A stretch of 64,000 nt of DNA, taken from positions 186,001-250,000 of the forward strand of contig NZ_JACAVQ010000003.1 in NCBI RefSeq assembly GCF_015354615.1, written 5' to 3'. This document shows positions 1 through 7,604 of this stretch, piece by piece. The stretch comes from Aliidiomarina indica (GTDB taxonomy: Bacteria; Pseudomonadota; Gammaproteobacteria; Enterobacterales; Alteromonadaceae). Position 1 is the stretch's first letter, and each line of letters starts with the position of its first letter. A program made the position numbers and the translations under genes. Below the pieces are notes generated by a model. The model saw only the letters and a program-made list of their open reading frames with translations, was not told where the DNA came from and made no database searches.

Positions 1-401
1 CAGGTAAGTCTGTGGCTGAACGCGCAGAAATTGACGGCTACTTCCCCGCGCAAGTACGTCCGAAAGCACGCGCTATCGGTCCTTTGATTCAAAACACCTT
101 TGGTCGCGCCTATGCAGCGGGTGTGAATATTGCGTTTGGTACAGACGCAAGTGTTTATGACCATGGCGAGAATGCCCGCGAGTTCGTTTATATGGTCGAG
201 GCTGGCATGCCCGAAATTGAAGCCATTCGTGCGGCTACCATGAATGCGGCCACCTTGCTCGGGCAAGAAGAAAATTTAGGCAGTGTTGAAGTGGGTAAAC
301 TCGCAGATATCATCGCAGTGCGGGGAAATCCGCTAGACGATATTTCACTCTTACATAACATTCATTTTGTAATGAAAGATGGCGCGGTGTTTAAACAATA
401 A
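1..401 (+). CDS. Amidohydrolase family protein, C-terminal part (5' end outside window)
   Basis: The reading frame is open from the first bases of the window, so only the last ~132 residues of a longer enzyme are present; the GTG near base 12 is internal. The fragment has the C-terminal half of an imidazolonepropionase-like metal-dependent hydrolase: [10 protein letters not shown] contains the metal-binding Asp of the TIM barrel, [14 protein letters not shown] is the usual helix after it, and [23 protein letters not shown] is the closing beta-sandwich segment. Family members cleave C-N bonds in cyclic amides or Xaa-Pro type dipeptides in the periplasm or cytoplasm; the substrate cannot be read from this part. 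It ends in a strong terminator. Confidence 0.85.
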   Translation, partial: GKSVAERAEIDGYFPAQVRPKARAIGPLIQNTFGRAYAAGVNIAFGTDASVYDHGENAREFVYMVEAGMPEIEAIRAATMNAATLLGQEENLGSVEVGKLADIIAVRGNPLDDISLLHNIHFVMKDGAVFKQ

Positions 402-429
402 GTCGCCGTTGAAAATATACAGTGCGATC

Positions 430-459
430 AAAAACCCCGGCATTTTACCGGGGTTTTTT
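430..459 (+). terminator. Rho-independent terminator after the amidohydrolase gene
   Basis: AAAACCCCGG, a 7-base loop, then CCGGGGTTTTTT: a GC-rich stem followed by a T run on the + strand. The A-rich left side also gives a T run on the minus strand, so it may also stop transcription coming from the DUF2489 gene. Confidence 0.9.
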
Positions 460-470
460 CTTCGCTCTAC

Positions 471-944
471 TTAGCTAGTTTGCGCGGCGCGTTCGGCGCG
501 CACCCAAACAAGAATTTCGATAATGTCTGCTTGGATAGCACTAGACATCTCTTCCTCGTAGCCTTCCCGCTCTAAATCCAGCTTACGAATCTCTTTTTTC
601 GGATAGTCTTTGCGGGCTTCATGAGTAGGCATGTGTTTAATGCGCTCATACATGTCATGAATTGCTGGAAAGCGCTGGGGAAACCCAGCACTACTGGCTT
701 GCGGCATATTATCAAGCAGCACAGCAATACGAATACAGCCTTCTGATAGTGGACACTGCTCTTGCTGCATCGCTTTGGCAATCGTTTCGATGCTTTCATG
801 CAAGTAATGCAAACGCTTCCCTTCTGCCGTGCGCACTGCTTTATTCTGAGAGCGCAGGCGCGTCAGCAACATGCCTGCATACACACTTAAGCCGGCAATA
901 ATCAGTATCGCGACGATTAACAAAATCCACATCAACACCATCAT
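471..944 (-). CDS. DUF2489 family membrane-anchored protein
   Basis: 157 residues. Residues 3-27 form one hydrophobic membrane segment (LMWILLIVAILIIAGLSVYAG); the rest is a soluble, charged helical domain with a conserved-looking Cys pair (EQCPLSEGCIRIAVLLD). This matches DUF2489 proteins, which sit beside yihI in Shewanella, Vibrio and relatives; function is unknown. It lies 16 bp downstream of yihI on the same strand, so the two are probably co-transcribed. Two adjacent ATG codons follow the AAGGAG site; the second has the better spacing, so the protein may be one residue shorter. Confidence 0.8.
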   Translation of the reverse strand: MMVLMWILLIVAILIIAGLSVYAGMLLTRLRSQNKAVRTAEGKRLHYLHESIETIAKAMQQEQCPLSEGCIRIAVLLDNMPQASSAGFPQRFPAIHDMYERIKHMPTHEARKDYPKKEIRKLDLEREGYEEEMSSAIQADIIEILVWVRAERAAQTS

Positions 945-960
945 ACTCCTTTAACTTTGA

Positions 961-1512
961 TTAGTTGCCTTGCTTGCTGTCGTCATCTGAGTCAAAGCCT
1001 GAATCAAACTCCGAACCCCGATCAAAATCTGAGTCAGCATCAAGTTCGTCATCGAGCATATCCGAGGTATCGTATTCCCAATCGTCATCTTCATCCTCGT
1101 CCGCTTCATTTAGGTCGATTCCTAATTGATTGGCGAGCTCTTGATAACGCTGTAATTGTGTATCTACGTAAACTTGGTCTTTTTTGTTCAGCACCAAGCC
1201 ATCTTCAAGCTGTGTTAGCAGACCCTGTAGCTTCTTGTCGTTTTCGATCCAAGCGAACTCTTCGGCGGGCTTCATTGCTTTCGGCTGCACTGCGAGCGCT
1301 ATCGGTTTCTTGCTACCGTGGCGCGGATCGCGCTTGCTGTCGGTGCTGTCTTTACCCGCGTGTTGCGCATTAGTTGTGGCATAGCGAGCCCCGGAAGGCA
1401 GGCCTTTACCTTTTTCCTTCCCAGCTTTACCTTTCTGCTGTTTTGTTTCCGGTCGCTCAGCCTTACGTACAGCCAACGGACCCGACTTTCGAGTTTTCTT
1501 TTGACGCGTCAT
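961..1512 (-). CDS. yihI: Der GTPase-activating protein YihI
   Basis: YihI binds and stimulates the GTPase Der (EngA) and so tunes 50S ribosome assembly. The start is placed at MTRQKKTRKSG, preceded by AAGG; the frame extends 22 codons further upstream but that stretch is unlike the family. The protein (183 residues) has the family's basic Lys/Arg-rich N-terminal region (about 1-65), a central helical part around FAWIENDKKLQGLLTQLEDG, and a very acidic tail rich in Asp/Glu (from about 137). The tail, with many DSD and DDD runs, is longer than in E. coli YihI (169 residues). Upstream partner of the DUF2489 gene. Confidence 0.88.
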   Translation of the reverse strand: MTRQKKTRKSGPLAVRKAERPETKQQKGKAGKEKGKGLPSGARYATTNAQHAGKDSTDSKRDPRHGSKKPIALAVQPKAMKPAEEFAWIENDKKLQGLLTQLEDGLVLNKKDQVYVDTQLQRYQELANQLGIDLNEADEDEDDDWEYDTSDMLDDELDADSDFDRGSEFDSGFDSDDDSKQGN

Positions 1513-1703
1513 ACCCAACCTTCTCAACGAGAATACATATCCTATGTGTATTCTAGCGTATTCAGCCCGTTGACACATTAAAACTCGTGAGATCCGTGGT
1601 TAACCTATTGCGTTAGTTGCCATTGCTTGAAGCGCGGGAAGAAACCGTTAGTGCGAGGCCAACGTGTGGCTTTGTCTATCATTCGGGGGCCAAATTTCAG
1701 GCA

Positions 1704-1790
1704 ATAAAAAAGGCGATGAAAGCCACCGCCTTGATGTGAACCCGTACACCCCCCAGGGTGATCGCGAGAACGATTGTCGCTAATGTCCTT
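1704..1790 (-). ncRNA. Candidate small RNA on the minus strand between yihI and the DUF885 gene
   Basis: Read on the minus strand this stretch gives three hairpins in a row: GCGA/TCGC (1780-1764), CACCC/GGGTG (1760-1747), and AAGGCG/CGCCTT with an 11-nt loop (1732-1710) followed directly by TTTTTT, which is a terminator shape. No minus-strand gene lies upstream (the next gene, at 2364, runs the other way), so the terminator needs a non-coding transcript to explain it. A TTGCAC with an A/T-rich stretch 17 bp on lies just upstream as a weak promoter candidate. A short hydrophobic peptide (ending VAFIAFFIA before a TGA) is encoded in one frame, so a small ORF is the alternative. Confidence 0.35.
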
Positions 1791-2363
1791 AATTTTGTAG
1801 TTTTTCTTCCGTGCAAATTGCCATCTCTTTTTATCAGCTTTCTATGAAGCTACTTTTTCACGATGGACAAACTTGTGACTACATTTTCATATCGCGGCTT
1901 TGTATCCGCTTTTATTGTTTGTAGCTTGAGACCACTATCCACACTTTATTATTGTTAGGTACGTCTTGGTGGATGTTTCTCAATTTAGCTTCGCGCAGTG
2001 TTGGGCTGACGCGAAAGCCCTCTCCTAAAACACAACAAGTTTACGATTTTTTTGTGAAACAAATAGTTAACACAAAAACTCCCCCTCTCGTAACTTGCGT
2101 CCCCCCTTATCCAGCCCTTTGCTATCAAGCATTGTGCTGTAGAAAGTGTCTTAATACGGGCATAAGGTTACGTGATTCAGCAAGATTCGCAACAACTTTA
2201 TTGATCTATAAAATCATTTTTTATTACAAAAAGCATTAAAAAGCAACAAACAGTATTCTTTTTGTTATGTTTTCGGTCGTTGCTAATTCACCCTGCTGCA
2301 CTAGTAATCTATTGATTCTCAATGCAGAATGAGTCGTCTTTAGGTAACTTTGAGGTACACACT
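1791..2363. other. AT-rich intergenic region upstream of the DUF885 lipoprotein gene
   Basis: About 570 bp without a convincing gene. It holds poly-T and poly-A patches, a TATAAA at 2207 with a poor -35 partner, and a one-mismatch DnaA-box-like CTATCCACA at 1936. A 95-codon open frame at 1952-2239 has no ribosome site or family-like composition and is not called. The promoter of the downstream gene is presumably here. Confidence 0.5.
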
Positions 2364-4145
2364 ATGCGCTTACTAATATTACTCAGCGCAGCGATGCTGA
2401 TGATGGCTTGTCAGACCACTTCTGCGCCGGAATCAGTGCGTTCAAGCATCTCTGCCGATCAAAAGTTTACAGAACTTGCCGATGAAGCATGGCAGTTTAA
2501 TCAGCGTCAGGGCGGCCTCCTTGCGCCTGATGCACGCTCTGCAGGCGCAGATGCACGCTTGGCCGACATAAGCCCAGAGGCGCTGGCTCAAGCGCATACA
2601 CAGCGCGTCGAATACTATCAAGCGATCACCGCCATTGCTTCTGAGCAACTCAGTGAAGCGAACCAAATTAATCGCGACATGATTCTATACGCACTGAGAA
2701 ATCAAATCTCTCGTTACCAATTTAATATGCATTTAATGCCGTTAACGAACGAAACCGGACCGCATAATAGTATCGCCCGGTTAGGCGACATGATGCGTAT
2801 CGAGTCGGTGCAGGACGGCGAGGCGTATTTAGCGCTTCTGCGTGATGTTCCCACTTGGCTAGGGCAGCAAACTGACTATATGCGTCAGGGGTTAGCCACG
2901 GGTATGGCGCAACCGCAAGTGGTACTTTCGCGCTTTGCCGAAGGCGTCCAAGCGTATGTCACTATGGATCCTACGGAAAGCGTGTTTTATCGGCCCATGC
3001 AGCGGGCGCGTCAGCACTTAAGCAGTGAGGAGCTTGCTCACTTCGAAGTAGAACTACAAACCGTGATTGCCACCGTTGTGAATTCTGCTTTTATGGATTT
3101 CTATGATTTCCTGACCGATGAGTATATTCCCAATGCACGCACCGACATTGCCGCCCACCAGTTACCCAATGGTGAAGCGTTTTACACAAATCGTGTGAAG
3201 CATTACACCACGTTAGATTTAAGCCCTGAAGAAATTCATCAAATAGGTTTAGAGCAAGTCGCGTTGATTCGGGCGGAGATGGAAACCATTATTGAGGAAG
3301 TGGGATTTGAGGGCAGCTTTGCCGAGTTTATTCACTTCTTGCGGACCGATCCACAGTTCTACACCGACTCGCCAGAACAACTGTTAAAAGAAGCCGCATG
3401 GATTGCCAAGCAGGCCGACGCAGCACTGCCAAGCTTGTTCTATCGTATGCCACGCACACCCTACGGTGTTGCGCCTGTGCCAGCGGAAATTGCGCCCAAT
3501 TATACGCAAGGCCGTTATGTTAGTCCGCGTGGCGATGATCAGCCGGGATACTACTGGGTCAATACCTATGCGGTGGAAACGCGACCTTTATATGAGTTAG
3601 AAGCGTTAACACTGCATGAGGGCGTACCCGGACATCATTTCCAAATTGCTTTAGCCATGGAAATGGAAAATGTACCCGCGTATCGTCAGTCCACTTATAT
3701 TTCAGCGTTTGGTGAAGGCTGGGGATTATACGCAGAGTATTTGGGCCTAGAAGCAGGTTTCTATGAAGACCCGTACAGTAACTTCGGCCGACTAACATAC
3801 GCCATGTGGCGTGCTGCACGCTTGGTTGTCGATACCGGTATGCACGCCCTCGGTTGGAGTCGTGATGAAGCCGTGGAATTCTTAGGGAGCAACACCGCCC
3901 TCTCGTTGCACAACGTAAATACCGAAATAGACCGCTACATTAGCTGGCCCGGTCAGGCGTTATCATACAAGCTTGGTTTACTCACGATTCAAGAGTTGCG
4001 AGCCGAAGCGGAAGCCGCTCACGGCACTCATTTTGATCTCCGTGAGTTCCACGATGAAGTGTTACGCAATGGTTCAGTGCCTTTAGCTACATTAGAGCAG
4101 CAAGTGCGCGCTTACATTAGCCGCAAGGCCGAGGAAATTCGTTAG
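2364..4145 (+). CDS. DUF885 family lipoprotein, predicted metallopeptidase
   Basis: 593 residues from the ATG at MRLLILLSAAMLMMAC, chosen because TGAGG lies 8 bp upstream and because it gives a clean lipoprotein signal with lipobox MMAC (Cys15); the open frame begins 14 codons earlier. The C-terminal half has the DUF885 signature LTLHEGVPGHHFQIALAME (about residues 420-440), a zinc-peptidase-like HExxxHH pattern, and AFGEGWGLYAEYLG, whose Glu is the expected third ligand. DUF885 proteins are common exported peptidase-like proteins in marine gammaproteobacteria; the substrate is unknown. Its stop codon overlaps the tail of the convergent EamA gene by three bases. Confidence 0.85.
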   Translation: MRLLILLSAAMLMMACQTTSAPESVRSSISADQKFTELADEAWQFNQRQGGLLAPDARSAGADARLADISPEALAQAHTQRVEYYQAITAIASEQLSEANQINRDMILYALRNQISRYQFNMHLMPLTNETGPHNSIARLGDMMRIESVQDGEAYLALLRDVPTWLGQQTDYMRQGLATGMAQPQVVLSRFAEGVQAYVTMDPTESVFYRPMQRARQHLSSEELAHFEVELQTVIATVVNSAFMDFYDFLTDEYIPNARTDIAAHQLPNGEAFYTNRVKHYTTLDLSPEEIHQIGLEQVALIRAEMETIIEEVGFEGSFAEFIHFLRTDPQFYTDSPEQLLKEAAWIAKQADAALPSLFYRMPRTPYGVAPVPAEIAPNYTQGRYVSPRGDDQPGYYWVNTYAVETRPLYELEALTLHEGVPGHHFQIALAMEMENVPAYRQSTYISAFGEGWGLYAEYLGLEAGFYEDPYSNFGRLTYAMWRAARLVVDTGMHALGWSRDEAVEFLGSNTALSLHNVNTEIDRYISWPGQALSYKLGLLTIQELRAEAEAAHGTHFDLREFHDEVLRNGSVPLATLEQQVRAYISRKAEEIR

Positions 4146-5098
4146 TTTTCCTGTTTAGGCTGCTGTCCTGGCTCACTGGCTACCGGCGTTACATCGGCGG
4201 TAGCCAGGGGCTCTATACTTACCGGTGGTTTTCGATTCGCTAGCCATACGCCAAACAATATCAAGCCCATTCCCGCCATTTGCCACACACCTATGGTTTC
4301 GCCATCAAGCACACCTAACGTCATCGCAACCACTGGAATTAAGTAAGTGACTGAGCTGGCAAACACGGTACTGGCTACCTGAACCAGATGATTAAATAAA
4401 ATCAACGCCAAAGCCGTACCTACCACGCCGAGCACGATAACTGCGGAAAATGAACGCCATCCCAGAGCGCTATCCAGCTTGGGTAAAATTTCCGCAGGTC
4501 CGAGCAAATAAACGCAAGCAACCGGCAGCACCATCAACAGCGACACGCCGGTAATGGTTAACGGGCTTTGGTCCGGTAAGAATACGCGAATTAGGTTCAC
4601 GTTGGCGCCGTAGCAAATGGTTGCCAGCACCACAAAGAGCGCATAGCCGTTTAGGGATAAATCACCATGAGCGGTCATCAACACCAACATTAAGGTACCG
4701 ATGAAACCAACCAGCAGCCCAAGCAACGTAGGGCTTGCCACCGCTTGACGGAAAATAAAGGCACCAATAATCAAGGTAAAAAGGGGCGTGAGTGCATTGA
4801 GAGCGCCGGTCACGCCGCTATCAATCTGGGTTTGCGCTAACGCGAATAAAAATGCGGGGAGCAAACTTCCTGTCATACCAATGGAAAGCAGCACCGGCCA
4901 CTGATGCTTTTTAACGCGGCCGATGCGGACAATGGCAAAAGGAGCAAGCACGGCAGCCGCTACGGCTAAGCGTAAGGCGGCTACTTCAGTCGGAGTAAAG
5001 GTTTGTAGTCCGGTTTTTATGAGCCAAAATGAGCTGCCCCACACAAGTGCGAGCAAAAACAACTTTGCCCACGAACTGAGTGGATGGGCTAGCGTCAT
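4142..5098 (-). CDS. EamA/DMT-family transporter
   Basis: 318 residues with ten predicted membrane segments in two EamA repeats (about 12-135 and 155-290), each about five helices, the layout of the drug/metabolite transporter superfamily (RhaT/YdcZ-like exporters of amino acids or metabolites in the inner membrane). Conserved-type pieces are [11 protein letters not shown] at the N terminus, [16 protein letters not shown], and [18 protein letters not shown]. The start ATG overlaps the engB stop in an ATGA arrangement, so translation is probably coupled to engB. Substrate not predictable. Confidence 0.88.
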   Translation of the reverse strand: MTLAHPLSSWAKLFLLALVWGSSFWLIKTGLQTFTPTEVAALRLAVAAAVLAPFAIVRIGRVKKHQWPVLLSIGMTGSLLPAFLFALAQTQIDSGVTGALNALTPLFTLIIGAFIFRQAVASPTLLGLLVGFIGTLMLVLMTAHGDLSLNGYALFVVLATICYGANVNLIRVFLPDQSPLTITGVSLLMVLPVACVYLLGPAEILPKLDSALGWRSFSAVIVLGVVGTALALILFNHLVQVASTVFASSVTYLIPVVAMTLGVLDGETIGVWQMAGMGLILFGVWLANRKPPVSIEPLATADVTPVASEPGQQPKQEN

Positions 5099-5718
5099 TG
5101 ATTCTCCAAGTCATGGGCAAGGAACCATTGTTGCAAAACTTGCTCTAGTTCCGGTAACCCACTTTTATTGAGCGATGAAAAGGTAATCACAGATACGTCG
5201 CCGCCAAAGCCAGGGATCGCTTCCTTAATTTTTAATAAGGTTGCTTTGCGCGCGCCACTTTTTAATTTATCGGCTTTTGTAAGCACCACTAACACAGGCA
5301 AATCACTTTCGACCGCCCAGTGAATCAGCTCCTGATCCAAATCCTTCATGGGGTGTCGAATATCCATAAGTACCACGAGACCACGTAAACACTTACGCTC
5401 TTGAAGATATTCAGACAGGGCCAACTGCCATTTTTCCTTCATTTCTAAAGGTACTTTGGCAAAGCCATAGCCGGGTAAGTCAATTAATCGGCGTTCGTCA
5501 TCGAGCGCAAATACATTAATCTGTTGCGTGCGCCCTGGCGTTTTACTGGTACGGGCGAGACTTTTTTGCCGAGTAAGCACATTTAAAGCGCTTGATTTGC
5601 CGGCATTGGATCGGCCAGCAAACGCAACTTCCATACCGCTATCAGCAGGCAAATGGCGGATATCCGGCGCACTAATAGTAAAGTGTGCTTTTTGGAAATT
5701 TAGGGTGTCGTTGCTCAC
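5095..5718 (-). CDS. engB: Ribosome biogenesis GTPase EngB (YihA/YsxC)
   Basis: Essential-type GTPase needed for late 50S subunit maturation. Start set at GTG ([13 protein letters not shown]), giving 207 residues, close to E. coli YihA (210); the open frame runs 25 codons further upstream without family similarity. All G motifs are visible: G1 GRSNAGKSS (about 34-42), G2 TPGRTQ, G3 DLPGYG, G4 TKADK, G5 TFSSLN. It is followed by an EamA transporter with a 4-bp stop/start overlap. Divergent from the cytochrome c4 gene, with a 187-bp shared upstream region. Confidence 0.95.
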   Translation of the reverse strand: MSNDTLNFQKAHFTISAPDIRHLPADSGMEVAFAGRSNAGKSSALNVLTRQKSLARTSKTPGRTQQINVFALDDERRLIDLPGYGFAKVPLEMKEKWQLALSEYLQERKCLRGLVVLMDIRHPMKDLDQELIHWAVESDLPVLVVLTKADKLKSGARKATLLKIKEAIPGFGGDVSVITFSSLNKSGLPELEQVLQQWFLAHDLENQ

Positions 5719-5905
5719 GATTAGCCTCAAACAGTCAGAAGGGATGCGTATTATGACGGATCTCACCGCAATCTCCAACCAGAGATCCTGCATTCAGGCG
5801 TTTCATCGCGGCGAGAATCGTGTAAAATAGCCATTGGAATTCTATTGTTAGCGACAAATATTTTTCGGGCATGAAGGCCCAACCGAATACTAGAGAAGAG
5901 AGATC

Positions 5906-6547
5906 ATGAAAAAACTCGCGATTCTATGTGGTTTTGTGTTGTTCGCCAGTGGCGCAGCATTCGCTTCCGACAGCAACCGCCCGGTTGGTGACGCAGAAGC
6001 GGGTCAGGAAAAAGCAGCAGTATGTGCAGCATGTCATGGCCCTACAGGAAATAGCCCTTCTGGCGACTTCCCTAATATTGCCGGCCAAGGCATGAAGTAC
6101 TTAGTAAAACAGTTAAAAGATTACCAACTTGGCAATGAAACTGAAGGCCAACGCGGTCGCTACAATATGCTTATGGCTGATCAAGTGAGCAATTTAAGCG
6201 AACAAGATATTTACGATCTCGCGGCATTTTACTCAGCGCAAGAGCATGAAGTAGGCTCAACGCCTGAAAGTGCTATCGCAGAGGGTCGCCAATTGTGGTT
6301 AGGTGGTGACGTCGATCGCGGCATCACTGCCTGTGCTGCATGTCATGGTCCAAGTGGCTTAGGCATGAGCTTAGCGACTTTCCCATTGTTAAGTGGTCAA
6401 CACCCAGAATACACCACTGAACAATTAGAAGCGTTCCGTTCAGGTGATCGTGCCAACGATCCAAACGGCATGATGCGCGACATCGCGGTGAAGCTAACAG
6501 ACCGTGATATCGAAGTACTGTCACAGTTTATTCGCGGCTTGTACTAA
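5906..6547 (+). CDS. Dihaem cytochrome c4
   Basis: 213 residues with a Sec signal peptide (cleavage after AFA, near residue 20) and two similar cytochrome c domains. Haem-binding motifs are CAACH at 40-44 and CAACH at 143-147; distal Met candidates sit in YNMLMAD (first domain) and NGMMRD (second). Cytochrome c4 is a periplasmic electron carrier that feeds cbb3-type oxidases. In gammaproteobacteria the c4 gene commonly lies back to back with engB near polA, as here. Ribosome site AGAAGAGAG precedes the ATG; a strong terminator follows, so it is probably monocistronic. Confidence 0.94.
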   Translation: MKKLAILCGFVLFASGAAFASDSNRPVGDAEAGQEKAAVCAACHGPTGNSPSGDFPNIAGQGMKYLVKQLKDYQLGNETEGQRGRYNMLMADQVSNLSEQDIYDLAAFYSAQEHEVGSTPESAIAEGRQLWLGGDVDRGITACAACHGPSGLGMSLATFPLLSGQHPEYTTEQLEAFRSGDRANDPNGMMRDIAVKLTDRDIEVLSQFIRGLY

Positions 6548-6573
6548 GCTGCAATGTGCGCCTCGAACAAAAC

Positions 6574-6597
6574 AAAGCCCGGTCCGCCGGGCTTTTT
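6574..6597 (+). terminator. Rho-independent terminator after cytochrome c4
   Basis: AAAGCCCGG, loop TCCG, CCGGGCTTTTT: nine-base stem and T run, 26 bp after the stop codon. Confidence 0.92.
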
Positions 6598-6637
6598 CAT
6601 CAGCGCATTTTAAAATTTTATTGAGGCAAGCCTCGTT

Positions 6638-7477
6638 ATGATTCAGCTGTGTTGCCCTCTCGATGGTCATCCGCTCACCCCCAGCAGTGATCAGCGCAGC
6701 TATACCTGTAGCAACAACCACCGTTTTGATGTTGCCAAAGAAGGTTACCTTAACCTGCTACCTGCCCAGCATAAGCGATCGAAAGATCCCGGTGACAGTA
6801 AAGAGATGGTGCAGGCTCGTCAGCTCTTCTTAAATAACGGCTATTACCAAGCCATAGCCGCTGCCGTCGCCGACACTTTAAATCAATGTAACGCAATGCA
6901 TATACTCGATGCTGGCTGCGGCGAAGGCTACTATCTTCGCCAAATAGCAGAGAAAACTGCAGCAAAATCTTTAATTGGCGTCGATATTTCCAAATGGGCT
7001 GTGCGCGCTGCGGCAAAACAACATCGTCTCTTGCAAGACGCCCACCCCTGCCAGTGGCTCGTTGCCAGTAATGCGGCGCTACCCCTTCCCAAGCAGAGTA
7101 TCGATGCGGTGCTGTGTATGTTTGGTTTTCCGGTTTATGCGGAATTTTCCCGCGTACTCAAGGAAAATGGTTATGTGTTGTTGGTGGAGCCGGGGCCCGA
7201 TCATCTGATCGAACTGCGCCGAATACTTTACCCGGAAGTACGCCAGCCTCCGCCGCGAACAGCCGTTCCCGATGGTTGGGCGCTTCGAGATGAACACAGA
7301 GTACGCCAGTCTATACACTTACCGGATGCATCAGCCATTGCTCAGCTACTGGCCATGACTCCGCATATTCATCGCGCAGGAAAAGCGGGCCGTGAGGCAA
7401 TTGCCACACACAATCAACTCGACCTCACCATTGACGTGCAGCTGCAGGAGCTTGCGGTGATTAAACCACAGACATAA
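6638..7477 (+). CDS. rlmA: 23S rRNA (guanine-745-N1)-methyltransferase RlmA
   Basis: 279 residues. The N-terminal zinc ribbon has Cys5/Cys6, Cys24 and His28 (LCCPLDGHPL...YTCSNNHRFD), followed by the family sequence AKEGYLNLLPAQHKRSKDPGDS. The Rossmann methyltransferase fold follows with SAM motif I ILDAGCGEGYY (about 91-101) and motif LIGVDISKWAVRAA. The enzyme methylates G745 of 23S rRNA in hairpin 35. The gene is on the + strand and runs tail to tail with polA; its stop codon abuts the polA-side terminator. Confidence 0.92.
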   Translation: MIQLCCPLDGHPLTPSSDQRSYTCSNNHRFDVAKEGYLNLLPAQHKRSKDPGDSKEMVQARQLFLNNGYYQAIAAAVADTLNQCNAMHILDAGCGEGYYLRQIAEKTAAKSLIGVDISKWAVRAAAKQHRLLQDAHPCQWLVASNAALPLPKQSIDAVLCMFGFPVYAEFSRVLKENGYVLLVEPGPDHLIELRRILYPEVRQPPPRTAVPDGWALRDEHRVRQSIHLPDASAIAQLLAMTPHIHRAGKAGREAIATHNQLDLTIDVQLQELAVIKPQT

Positions 7478-7570
7478 AAAACCCCGGCACGAAGCCGGGG
7501 TAAAAAGTGATGTTCAGGGAAAACATCTTTAGGAGAGAGCGCATCGCGCTCACTAACTCAGAGTCCCCCT
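7478..7570 (-). ncRNA. Structured RNA region behind polA (candidate small RNA or 3' UTR; position of spf)
   Basis: Downstream of polA on the same strand three hairpins follow each other: GAGCGC/GCGCTC with a 3-nt loop (7551-7537), GATGTT/AACATC with a 7-nt loop (7527-7509), and a strong terminator (7501-7479). Enterobacteria and vibrios carry the Spot 42 sRNA gene spf at exactly this place and orientation, with similar length (about 109 nt in E. coli). The sequence does not match the conserved 5' part of Spot 42 that I know; only AAGATGTT is shared. It could be a diverged relative, an unrelated sRNA released from the polA mRNA, or just a stable 3' UTR. Confidence 0.35.
7479..7501 (-). terminator. 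Rho-independent terminator of the polA transcript
   Basis: On the minus strand: ACCCCGGC, loop TTCGT, GCCGGGGT then TTTTTT. The T run is only on the minus strand, so it serves polA (or the RNA behind it), not rlmA. Confidence 0.88.
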
Positions 7571-7604
7571 TTTCAAAAAAGTTCGTATAAAATTTCACCA
7601 AATA

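Noticed and set aside
957-1373. 138-codon + strand frame opposite yihI
   Set aside because: Antisense shadow of the low-complexity acidic tail of YihI.
1952-2239. 95-codon open frame between yihI and the DUF885 gene
   Set aside because: No ribosome site, Cys/Pro-rich chance composition, lies in AT-rich intergenic DNA; no family recognised.
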